Shown here piece after piece: positions 50,839 through 58,213 of a stretch of 64,000 bases of DNA. Every line of letters starts with the position of its first letter. Within the stretch, counting starts at the first letter, position 1. Both the position numbers and the translations under genes were made by a program. Location of the stretch: positions 1-64,000 of the forward strand of contig JAUWNJ010000009.1 of assembly GCA_030612725.1 (NCBI GenBank). Direction: 5' to 3'. The notes beneath the pieces were generated by a model, which was given only the letters and a program-made list of their open reading frames with translations, made no database searches and was not told the origin of the DNA. Origin of the DNA: Planctomycetales bacterium. Its GTDB lineage: Bacteria > Planctomycetota > Phycisphaerae > SM23-33.

Positions 50839-51765
50839 ATGGCGGAAAACACAGGAAGAGACCTGCTGCATCGACACGAAGGGAATCCGATCCTGACGCT
50901 CGCCGACATTCCCTATCGCTGTAACACGGTGTTTAACGGTACACCGGTTAAGGTCAATGGAGAATACCTGGTACTTCTTCGCGTCGAGGGTCAGCAAGGG
51001 TACTCGTTCTTTTCACTGGCACGAAGCAAGGACGGGTATAGCTTCAAAATGGACCCCGAACCGTGCATGTTACCGGAGAGGGAAGAACCGTGGCGCGTCT
51101 GGGAGGAGAACGGTATCGAAGACCCGCGCCTGACGGAAATGGACGGTAAGTACTATATTCTCTATACAGCCGTTGGGCGATACGGACACCGCATTGCCCT
51201 TGCGAGCACGGAAGATTTCGTGATTTATCGTCGCATTGCGATGATTTCCGGTCCTGGAAACAAGGACGGCGTGCTGTTCCCCGAAAAGATCGACGGGATG
51301 TACGCTCGCCTTGACCGTCCGATCGGAAACGGCGTCGGGTGCGTGTGGATTTCATACTCGCCGGACCTGGTTAACTGGGGACGGAGCGAATTTGCCTTTG
51401 GTCCTCGCGCGCGATACTGGGATTCCAACCGCGTAGGCGCTTCAGCGCCGCCGATTATGACCGAGCATGGTTGGTTGGAGATTTACCACGGCGTGAAAAT
51501 GACATCGGCAGGCCCGATTTATCGTATCGGCGCGGTGATGCTGGATAGGGATAATCCCGCCAAGGTTATCGGTCGCTGTCTTCCGCCGTTGCTGTCGCCG
51601 AGGGAGGATTACGAGCGTATCGGCGATATTGGTAACGTGGTATTCGCTTGCGGCGCGATCGTCGAGGACGACGGGCAGGTCAAAGTCTATTACGGCGCTG
51701 CCGACACTTCCATCTGCGTTGCGACCGCCCATATCGACGAAATAACAGCATCGTGCCTCCAGTAA
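50839..51765 (+). CDS. GH130 mannosylglycan phosphorylase-like enzyme (second copy)
   Basis: This 308-residue paralogue of the preceding gene keeps the same blocks: NGIEDPRLTEMDGKYYILYTAV, RYWDSNRVGASAPPIMTEHGWLEIYHGVK and EDYERIGDIGNVVFACGA. The family includes beta-1,4-mannosyl-N-acetylglucosamine phosphorylases and mannan oligosaccharide phosphorylases; the two copies cannot be told apart functionally from sequence alone. A long perfect hairpin follows the stop. Confidence 0.9.
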   Translation: MAENTGRDLLHRHEGNPILTLADIPYRCNTVFNGTPVKVNGEYLVLLRVEGQQGYSFFSLARSKDGYSFKMDPEPCMLPEREEPWRVWEENGIEDPRLTEMDGKYYILYTAVGRYGHRIALASTEDFVIYRRIAMISGPGNKDGVLFPEKIDGMYARLDRPIGNGVGCVWISYSPDLVNWGRSEFAFGPRARYWDSNRVGASAPPIMTEHGWLEIYHGVKMTSAGPIYRIGAVMLDRDNPAKVIGRCLPPLLSPREDYERIGDIGNVVFACGAIVEDDGQVKVYYGAADTSICVATAHIDEITASCLQ

Positions 51766-51770
51766 AAATT

Positions 51771-51852
51771 GTAGGCTGGGACGGAGCGAGGCGGAGTCCC
51801 ACCTTTTTTTGAGATTGAAGGTGGGACTCCGCCTCGCTCCGTCCCAGCCTAC
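51771..51852. repeat. Dispersed hairpin repeat, copy 3 (GTAGGCTGGG family), possible bidirectional terminator
   Basis: Arms of 35 bases, 51771-51805 and 51818-51852, are exact reverse complements around a 12-base loop that starts with a T run. The outer 18 bases (GTAGGCTGGGACGGAGCG) match copy 2 apart from one change. It sits between two convergent genes, where such a hairpin could stop transcription from both. Confidence 0.85.
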
Positions 51853-51862
51853 GCCTTTTCAT

Positions 51863-52372
51863 CTACAAAAGGTCGATCATGTATGGCTTGAGCAGTTTCC
51901 TCATCCCTGCCATGTAGGCGACACCGACCAGAACAACGCCGATTGCCTGCAGGTTCCATTCACCCAGAACCAGCCCCATCGCCACCCCTGCAGCGGGTGG
52001 ATGCTCGGTGTCCGTAATAACCATAAGTAAAATAGCCAATCCGATCGCTAATGAGGCAAAGAAAACGGTGCCTGTGGATTTGCTGATGACTTCAATTTGG
52101 CTGATGACAAGCAGTTGGCTTAACCAGTAGCACAGCGTACCGACAACGATTCCGACGATGTATCCGCCGATAAGGAAGCGAGCGTCGGAGACGCGTTTGT
52201 GCGGCATGGTGAAAATAACAAATGAACTTGCTCCCAGAGCGCCGAGGATTGCCGCGTTGGAAACTGCGTCCAGTATTACCATCGCAATCGCCATCGATAC
52301 CATCGCCAGCGAGCATTGGAGAAAATATTCAGTTTTATGTTCCTTGAATTTTTCGTCGAATAACCTCATCAT
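51863..52372 (-). CDS. HPP family membrane protein
   Basis: The 169-residue protein has four to five hydrophobic spans. It contains ILGALGASSFVIFTMPHKRVSD, the conserved GA-x2-ASS-x2-IF-PH segment of the HPP family, and TDTEHPPAAGVAMGLVL with the name-giving His-Pro-Pro. Characterised relatives in cyanobacteria and chloroplasts act in nitrite transport; for others the substrate is unknown. It is a stand-alone gene. Confidence 0.88.
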   Translation of the reverse strand: MMRLFDEKFKEHKTEYFLQCSLAMVSMAIAMVILDAVSNAAILGALGASSFVIFTMPHKRVSDARFLIGGYIVGIVVGTLCYWLSQLLVISQIEVISKSTGTVFFASLAIGLAILLMVITDTEHPPAAGVAMGLVLGEWNLQAIGVVLVGVAYMAGMRKLLKPYMIDLL

Positions 52373-52419
52373 TAATATGTTTTCGGGAGTTTTTTCGGGA
52401 ACTTGAATGGAGGCTGCGA

Positions 52420-53961
52420 ATGTTGGAGCGACTTTTTAATACGCATCAGATAGCCAACCTGCTCGGTACTAATGAAGCAGCGGTTGACGATTGGATAAAA
52501 AGGGGTTGGTTGCCCGTCAGGGATATGCCCGGCGAGCAGGTCCGCATTTCCGAAAAAGGGCTGGTGCAATTCCTCAAGAACAGGGGTATCGATTTGGAAG
52601 CGATTATAACCAACGTCGCTCCCAATGATGCTCAAGAACCGTTACCCGAAACGGTTTCGCCCGAAGAACCGCTTTCGCCTCCGTCTGAAGAATCACCCCG
52701 CACGGAACGTCCCCAGGTTGCGCCTGCGCCCCAAACCGACAGGGTTCCGCCCGATGAGATCGTTGAAGAGACAGGACATATCGAATCTCATCAGGCCGAT
52801 CCCGCCGCTCAGGTGGCTGACGCCCTGCTCCGGGACGCTGCCGTAAAGCGGGTAAGCCACATTCATCTGGACTCCTGCCGGGACGAACTGTCGCTGCGTG
52901 TGCGAATCGACGGCCTACTGCACGACAAGCCCAATTTCAAGTCGCGTCTTCCCAAAGGTCTTGGCCCACGTTTAGTGGCGCATTTAAAAAACCTTGCAGG
53001 CCTGGAGGTCGGCGAAGTCGTCGCCCCCCAAACCGGCTCTTTCCGTCTTGACATCAATGGGACGCAGGAGGATTTTCGCCTTGCGACTCATCCGACTCTG
53101 CATGGCGAAAGACTGGTGATTCACGTTCGGCTGCGCGGGCAGGACACCCCAATGCTGGATGGCATCGGTCTGGGGGAAGATGATCTCTCGTCGTTGCGGG
53201 CAATGCTGGCTGAACCGTGCGGACTTATACTGGTGGCAGGACTACCCGGAAGCGGGCCGGCGACGACGCTGCGGGCAATGCTCGCAGAAGTCGATACCGC
53301 ACGACGGGATGTCGTCGCACTGGAAACGCGAAGCCAATTCCCGCTCGAAGGCATAAGCCGATACCGCATCGACCGCGAGAAAGGCGATACCGTTGCCGAT
53401 ACCCTGCGATCGCTTTGCAATCAGGATGTTGATGTAATCCTGGCTGACGACATTACGGAGCGTTCTGCTGCTACCGGTGCAGTCGAAGCCGCCGTTGCCG
53501 GCCGGCTGGTGCTGGCGGGAGTATTCGCCAGAAATTCCGCCGTTGCGATGGAGATGCTTCTGGAATCCGCCAAGCCATGGACGCTGGCGTCGGCTTTGCT
53601 GACGGTAATCAATCTGCGAACCGTACGCAAAATCTGCCCGAAGTGCAGGCAGGAAGCCAAACCCCCAGACAATCTGTCGCTGGATTTCCCCGTCTATCGC
53701 GGAGCCGGTTGCGACGAATGTTCGCAAACCGGATATGCCGGCAGGACCGGGCTGTTTTCGCTGCTTCGGGTTGACGAGATTATCGCGGCGATACTGCGAA
53801 ACAACGACAATGCCGGACAAATCATATTTGCCGCCGAACAGGCCGGTATAAAAACGCTCCACCAGGCGGGCCTGGAAAAAGTCCGCGACGGAATAACCTC
53901 GCTCGAAGAACTATCGCGGATTCTCCCGCAATTCCCCGGAAGCGAAAGAAAGGCAAAATAA
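52420..53961 (+). CDS. Excisionase-type HTH fused to a PilB/GspE ATPase fold with lost Walker A lysine
   Basis: Residues 1-60 form a MerR/excisionase-like DNA-binding domain (LFNTHQIANLLGTNEAAVDDWIKRGWLP). A disordered Pro/Glu linker (70-125) leads to a secretion-ATPase region of the GspE/PilB type, residues about 130-510: N2-like HIHLDSCRDELSLRVRIDG, then GLILVAGLPGSGPATTLRA. In GspE the loop reads GSGKSTT, but here Pro280 replaces the lysine. The Asp box (LETRSQFPLEG), Walker B (VDVILADDITE) and His box (LVLAGVFARN) are also altered, while the zinc cysteines C406, C409, C431 and C434 remain. It is probably not an ATPase; a regulatory or structural role is inferred. Confidence 0.75.
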   Translation: MLERLFNTHQIANLLGTNEAAVDDWIKRGWLPVRDMPGEQVRISEKGLVQFLKNRGIDLEAIITNVAPNDAQEPLPETVSPEEPLSPPSEESPRTERPQVAPAPQTDRVPPDEIVEETGHIESHQADPAAQVADALLRDAAVKRVSHIHLDSCRDELSLRVRIDGLLHDKPNFKSRLPKGLGPRLVAHLKNLAGLEVGEVVAPQTGSFRLDINGTQEDFRLATHPTLHGERLVIHVRLRGQDTPMLDGIGLGEDDLSSLRAMLAEPCGLILVAGLPGSGPATTLRAMLAEVDTARRDVVALETRSQFPLEGISRYRIDREKGDTVADTLRSLCNQDVDVILADDITERSAATGAVEAAVAGRLVLAGVFARNSAVAMEMLLESAKPWTLASALLTVINLRTVRKICPKCRQEAKPPDNLSLDFPVYRGAGCDECSQTGYAGRTGLFSLLRVDEIIAAILRNNDNAGQIIFAAEQAGIKTLHQAGLEKVRDGITSLEELSRILPQFPGSERKAK

Positions 53962-53968
53962 TAGTATT

Positions 53969-54011
53969 ATGTCCCCGGATTTTATGTCCCCGGATTTTGT
54001 CCCCGGAATTT
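53969..54011. repeat. Triple GTCCCCGGA repeat, left border of the HipA-like/HIRAN module
   Basis: GTCCCCGGATTT occurs twice and GTCCCCGGAATT once within 43 bases. The last copy (53999-54010) is the exact reverse complement of AATTCCGGGGAC at 55885-55896 on the other side of the two-gene module. Confidence 0.7.
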
Positions 54012-54125
54012 CATTACAACTTTGGTATGATATTTTACTTGGGCAACCCTTGTTATCCTTTGGGAATATACGATAGGATCACACATCTTTGACAGGTTCG
54101 GCTTCACAAAAGGAACATCCGGTTT

Positions 54126-55112
54126 ATGCGAGAAGACTGGAACAACATCATCTGTATTGACCACTGGGATCCGGATGAGTCCTCCTACGAGAGCGGCTTG
54201 TACCCGGAGGGCAGCCGGGAAAAAGCGGTCTACTTCTCCCCGGCCGATGTGAAACCGTTGCCGTTGAAGCCCAAGTGGCGTTACCTGTTCAAGAAATCCA
54301 GGGCTTGGGCGCCGTGGCAGTTCTGGATGGAAATCATGGCCTACCGGATTGGTCAAATTATGGGTGTTCAGGTTCCCCCTGCTTATGTTGGACTAAGCAA
54401 AAAAGAATCGCCGGGACAAGAAACCTACGGAGCGTTGATAGAATGGTTCTATTCTGAAGATGAACTATACATCGAAGGTTCGCGCCTCATATCCCCGCTC
54501 ATACCAGGATTTGACCATAAGACTGGTAAACAGCATAACTTAAGAACAATCCTGAATCATCTACTCAAAAAACCTTCTGATTCAAACAAGATTTTCCGTA
54601 AGATGCTGGAGCACTGGGCCAAGGTCTTGGCATTTGATACCATAATAGGAAATACGGATCGCCATCCGGAAAACTGGGGCATCATTATCCCACGTAAACC
54701 ATCCGGCAAGACCATCCCAGTGAGACTTTCTCCCGCATTTGACAACGGGACGGCAATGTCCTATGAGCAACCCGAAGAACATTTTGCGAGATTCGACAAT
54801 GAGCAATACGCTACCCGATATTTAACCCACCCCCAAAAAGCAAGACATCACATGAGATGGAGTCTTGACGACTGCGGAAATATGAATTTCTTCGATTTTA
54901 TGTGTAGATTCGTTTCGGAGTATCCAAAAACGAAGGCGTCCATTGTACGGATGCTCCAATTTACGTACGACGACCTTCGCGATTGCCTCGAACCTTTAAC
55001 GGATATTGTTATTGACGAAAGGTCTCGTTTGACAAAACCGCGGCTGGATTTTACACTAAAGCTTATTATGAGACGAACAACATTGCTCAGAGAAGCGATG
55101 GGAAAAATATGA
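54126..55112 (+). CDS. HipA-like protein kinase
   Basis: The 328-residue protein carries the HipA/PI3K-like kinase core: WRYLFKKS with a candidate ATP-binding lysine (56), PWQFWMEIMAYRIGQIMGVQVPPAYVG, the catalytic loop DTIIGNTDRHPENWGII (Asp178, Asn183) and the metal-binding LSPAFDNGTAM (Asp206). HipA kinases phosphorylate aminoacyl-tRNA synthetases or other targets and act as toxins with HipB, or as HipT with HipB/HipS. This one lacks the N-terminal HipA subdomain 1 and has no HipB neighbour. Its stop overlaps the next start (ATGA). The region is more AT-rich than its surroundings, with DNA such as 54541-54600 near one-third GC. Confidence 0.8.
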   Translation: MREDWNNIICIDHWDPDESSYESGLYPEGSREKAVYFSPADVKPLPLKPKWRYLFKKSRAWAPWQFWMEIMAYRIGQIMGVQVPPAYVGLSKKESPGQETYGALIEWFYSEDELYIEGSRLISPLIPGFDHKTGKQHNLRTILNHLLKKPSDSNKIFRKMLEHWAKVLAFDTIIGNTDRHPENWGIIIPRKPSGKTIPVRLSPAFDNGTAMSYEQPEEHFARFDNEQYATRYLTHPQKARHHMRWSLDDCGNMNFFDFMCRFVSEYPKTKASIVRMLQFTYDDLRDCLEPLTDIVIDERSRLTKPRLDFTLKLIMRRTTLLREAMGKI

Positions 55113-55837
55113 AGTATATCGAACACATCATAGAACCGACAAGGCTTCTGTTGTCTTGGCAATCCCCCAGCAGTTCCAGTCGGGGACGCTATATCGTCGC
55201 AGAACTGCTTCGTAATGGGGATGATGCCGACTTGGTATACCTGAGCGACAGTCAGGACTACATCAAGGCCAAGGAGAAGGGATTCACCGGTGAATATGGC
55301 GGATATCCGGGATTCCCTGCAATAAACAAGGAACATTCGGGAGTCCTTGCCGCTTTCATAAAGCGACTGCCCCCTCGCTACCGGACTGATTTTGAGAAGT
55401 TCATGGACGCTATCAGGATTCGGCCAGGTACAGATATCTCGGATTTTGCACTTCTGGGATACGCTGGTGCCAGGCTGCCTGGTGATGACTTTTATATCAT
55501 TCATCCCTTCGACAAGGCCCGGCCTCCATTTGAATTACTTCTTCTGGTAGCAGGATATAGGTACTATCGCGATAACGTGCCATACGAAGCATTGAAGATT
55601 GGAATGGCTGCGAAATTCGAGGCTGAGCCGAGTAATCCACATGACAAAAATGCCATCAGAATTGTAATACCGGAAGTTGCTGATCAAACCGCTGGATATG
55701 TCTGCCGTGGATTGCTACCTCAATTTCAGCGTTGGCTGGATGCGGGCTGGGATATAGAAGGAACGATTGAGCGGCGAAACGGGGTAAATGATCACCCGAT
55801 CGTTTATCTTTTTGTCAAAATCCGTAAGCCAACTTAA
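55109..55837 (+). CDS. HIRAN-domain protein, partner of the HipA-like kinase
   Basis: Residues 141-235 are a HIRAN domain, recognisable by FEAEPSNPHDKNAIRIV and QTAGYVCRGLLPQFQRWL. HIRAN domains bind DNA ends or other nucleic-acid structures in Rad5/HLTF and occur in bacterial stand-alone proteins. The N-terminal 110 residues (LLLSWQSP, RYIVAELLR, YPGFPAINKEHSGVLAAFIKRLPP) resemble the first subdomain of HipA, which would make this a HipS-like part fused to a nucleic-acid sensor; that reading is tentative. The ATGA overlap with the kinase gene shows tight co-translation. Confidence 0.78.
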   Translation: MKYIEHIIEPTRLLLSWQSPSSSSRGRYIVAELLRNGDDADLVYLSDSQDYIKAKEKGFTGEYGGYPGFPAINKEHSGVLAAFIKRLPPRYRTDFEKFMDAIRIRPGTDISDFALLGYAGARLPGDDFYIIHPFDKARPPFELLLLVAGYRYYRDNVPYEALKIGMAAKFEAEPSNPHDKNAIRIVIPEVADQTAGYVCRGLLPQFQRWLDAGWDIEGTIERRNGVNDHPIVYLFVKIRKPT

Positions 55838-55884
55838 CTGCTTCTATTGCTTGGTACTTTCATAGCTTGGTGCCGGATACCAGG

Positions 55885-55896
55885 AATTCCGGGGAC
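55885..55896. repeat. Right inverted repeat of the HipA-like/HIRAN module
   Basis: AATTCCGGGGAC is the exact reverse complement of 53999-54010. Together they enclose about 1.9 kb containing the kinase and HIRAN genes only. Confidence 0.7.
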
Positions 55897-55962
55897 ACAA
55901 TATGATTGTTATTGACGTTTGTGTGCGCAAGTTGGTCATATTCCGGAATTCCCCCCTTAATC

Positions 55963-55996
55963 GGAAGAATCTTCCTGGTTGACGGAAGAATCTTCC
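55963..55996. promoter_or_regulatory. Two palindromic upstream activator sites
   Basis: GGAAGAATCTTCC is found at 55963-55975 and again at 55984-55996, each a perfect palindrome around one central base. Their centres are 21 bases apart, two helical turns, and about 120-140 bases upstream of the sigma-54 -24 element. That geometry is what NtrC-type enhancer-binding proteins use. The activator gene itself is not in the window. Confidence 0.6.
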
Positions 55997-56106
55997 GGTT
56001 TCCAACTTTCGCTCGTAAATAAAAGACAAAGCAAAAATCGCATCTGTCTTTTGTAACTCCCTTCTGTGTAGCATATTAGAATCATTTCTGACACCTCCCA
56101 AAGTCT

Positions 56107-56123
56107 TTGGCACGCACGTTGCT
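56107..56123 (+). promoter_or_regulatory. Sigma-54 promoter of the flagellar operon
   Basis: TTGGCACG-CACG-TTGCT matches the sigma-54 consensus YTGGCACG-N4-TTGCW at every position, with GG at 56109-56110 and GC at 56121-56122. Transcription should begin near 56134, about 30 bases before fliK. Sigma-54 control of hook-basal-body genes is known in several flagellated groups. Confidence 0.8.
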
Positions 56124-56164
56124 CCAATGATGGGCCGACGAAAGGAATTTTCTATACAATCGAT

Positions 56165-57760
56165 ATGAACGTAGCACTGAATAATCTGATAATGCCGGCA
56201 TCGGCAGCAGCGCCTTCGGGAGAGGTTTCATCAAAGTCGAAACACTCCGCCTCAGGCCAAGCCGATAAAACCGCAAACTCCGAAGCAAAGCCTGCACAGG
56301 CCGACAAACCTGCCAAGAAGTCTGCGAATTCCAAAGACGCCCCGGACGCCACTAAAAAGAGCAAGGTTCACACCGGTCCGAAAACCTCCGACGGAAAGGC
56401 CTCCAAACTCAAAAAGGGCGAGAAGGTCGTCGTTGCAGCGGTTTCAGGTCCGAAGGTTTTTTCAGAGATTATTCAATCCGCGAAGGCGTCGGGTAATTTT
56501 CGTCAGGTCGATAGTGGCGAATCGACGGCAGAAGTCCTTACTAAAAAGGACGCCGGGAATCCCGATATTGTGTTCGCGGGCAAGACCCATGCTGTAAAGG
56601 GCGACGCTGATTCATTACAGGTTCGGGCATCCATACTCGGCAAGACACAGGTCGCCCAAGCCACAAATAAGCCCGTCCCGGAAGGTCAGGCAGTGGCTAC
56701 GTCCGAGGTTGTCGGGAAAACCGTTGTCGGGAATCCCGTTGGCAAAGACTCCATTGGCGAAAATGCCGTTGGCGAGATGCCTCTCAATACCGAGCCGGCT
56801 GCGTTACACCGCGAGCCTATCAAGATCACCGAGGCTTTGGCCGATGCGGTTTCGCCTGATACCGGTGCGGAAATCGCGGGGAAATCGCAGATGGGGCTTG
56901 AGGCTCCGGAGGTGAATCAGCAGGTATTGACATCGCCGGCTGGGCCTGTCCTGCCGGCGTTGGTAGAGGGAATGAAGCAGGTTTCCGACGCGACACGCAT
57001 ACCGGCCCCTGTGGCAGGTGAAAAAAATACCCAGACCGCTTCTTCCGCTACCGGGCGGAAAGTGCTTTCAACGGCAGGGCTTACGCCAAATAAATCGGCC
57101 GAGGGTGCCGATGGAACGGACGCGGGGATTAAAATCGACACCTTACTGCAAGGTTCTGGCGATCCCGTTGCTGCCGTTGGTCAGACGCAGACAGGGCATG
57201 GCGAAACCTCGCAGGAAGTCATGCAGCATCTCGGTGCTACCGCCGAGCCGGTTCGCGTTGATACAGTAGATACGCCGACGGTTTCTTCGGAAAACTCGTT
57301 GCCGGCACCGGCAGCGAATCAGGTCGTCGAAGCGTTGCGAGCAAGTGCATCCCGCCAGGGTAATCAGGTCGTAATCCATCTGAATCCTCCGGAATTGGGG
57401 AAAGTCAGCATAAGACTGAGCGTTACCGGAAATGATGTTCGTGGCGTGCTGCGAGTGGAAAACCCCCAGACGCTCACTCAACTTCAGCGAGAGGCCCCCG
57501 CCCTTCTGAACCGATTGGCCGAAGCGGGCGTGCAATTGAGGCAAATGGACTTGTCGCTGAGTGAACAGGGGTCGGGCGATTCATCGCTTTACTCGCAACT
57601 GCATGACGAGAGCGGCCTGTGGGGTCAGAACAATCAGGGCGAAAATTCGCAGCCGACCGCGAGTGAATTACTTTCAGATGAGCATGTTTTGGTCGGCGTT
57701 GAAGAGACAGGGCGGGAAGTAACCACGCTCGCAGATGACGCGATTAATGTCTGGATTTAG
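56165..57760 (+). CDS. fliK: Flagellar hook-length control protein FliK
   Basis: FliK measures hook length and switches export specificity. The 531-residue protein has a long low-complexity Ala/Lys/Ser/Thr-rich N-terminal region, as usual for rulers, with imperfect short repeats (VVGKTVVGNPVGKDSIGENAVGE). The conserved Flg_hook domain lies at about 400-480: NQVVIHLNPPELGKVSIRL, then LTQLQREAPALLNRLAEAGVQL. The C-terminal tail is acidic. It is the first gene of the operon, nine bases before flgD, directly behind the sigma-54 promoter. Confidence 0.88.
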   Translation: MNVALNNLIMPASAAAPSGEVSSKSKHSASGQADKTANSEAKPAQADKPAKKSANSKDAPDATKKSKVHTGPKTSDGKASKLKKGEKVVVAAVSGPKVFSEIIQSAKASGNFRQVDSGESTAEVLTKKDAGNPDIVFAGKTHAVKGDADSLQVRASILGKTQVAQATNKPVPEGQAVATSEVVGKTVVGNPVGKDSIGENAVGEMPLNTEPAALHREPIKITEALADAVSPDTGAEIAGKSQMGLEAPEVNQQVLTSPAGPVLPALVEGMKQVSDATRIPAPVAGEKNTQTASSATGRKVLSTAGLTPNKSAEGADGTDAGIKIDTLLQGSGDPVAAVGQTQTGHGETSQEVMQHLGATAEPVRVDTVDTPTVSSENSLPAPAANQVVEALRASASRQGNQVVIHLNPPELGKVSIRLSVTGNDVRGVLRVENPQTLTQLQREAPALLNRLAEAGVQLRQMDLSLSEQGSGDSSLYSQLHDESGLWGQNNQGENSQPTASELLSDEHVLVGVEETGREVTTLADDAINVWI

Positions 57761-57769
57761 GAGAATATC

Positions 57770-58174
57770 ATGAGCGCTATATCAGGAATAACCAGCAGCG
57801 CTGAAAGCATTCAGGTCGATTATCTGAACCTGCTGATGGCACAGTTGCAGAACCAGAATCCGCTGGAACCGATGAGCAGCACAGATATGACTTCCCAGTT
57901 GGCGCAGATTTCGCAGCTGGAGCGCCTGGAGAGCATCGACAAGCAGATGTCGTCTCTGGAGAACATCGACAGCAGGTTCCAGCAGGCGATGCTGACAGCC
58001 GAACTCAACGAAGCGACGGCGCTAATCGGAAAGACGGTTTCCTTCTTTCCTGCCAATTCGGCCATCGCCGTTTCCGGTAAGGTTGACGGCGTGAACATTG
58101 TCGATGGGGCCGCCCTGCTGAACGTGGGCGAATACAACGTCAAAGTGGACGACATTATGTCCATCAGCGAATAA
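57770..58174 (+). CDS. flgD: Flagellar hook assembly protein FlgD
   Basis: FlgD caps the growing hook. The N-terminus VDYLNLLMAQLQNQNPLEPMSSTDMTSQLAQISQLERL in part is the diagnostic FlgD segment. At 134 residues it is the short form, with one compact C-terminal beta module (LIGKTVSFFPAN...VKVDDIMSI) instead of the larger Ig/Tudor pair of enterobacterial FlgD. GGAG lies six bases before the ATG. Confidence 0.92.
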   Translation: MSAISGITSSAESIQVDYLNLLMAQLQNQNPLEPMSSTDMTSQLAQISQLERLESIDKQMSSLENIDSRFQQAMLTAELNEATALIGKTVSFFPANSAIAVSGKVDGVNIVDGAALLNVGEYNVKVDDIMSISE

Positions 58175-58213
58175 AACGAAAAATTCAGAAACTCTTTCGA
58201 TAAAGGATAAATC

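Larger units (their letters stand above)
55838..56164. promoter_or_regulatory. Regulatory region between the HIRAN gene and fliK
   Basis: This 327-base gap holds the right inverted repeat of the HipA-like/HIRAN module (55885-55896), a 10-bp palindrome ATTCCGGAAT (55940-55949), two identical 13-bp palindromes and a sigma-54 promoter. No gene is seen in it. Confidence 0.75.
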
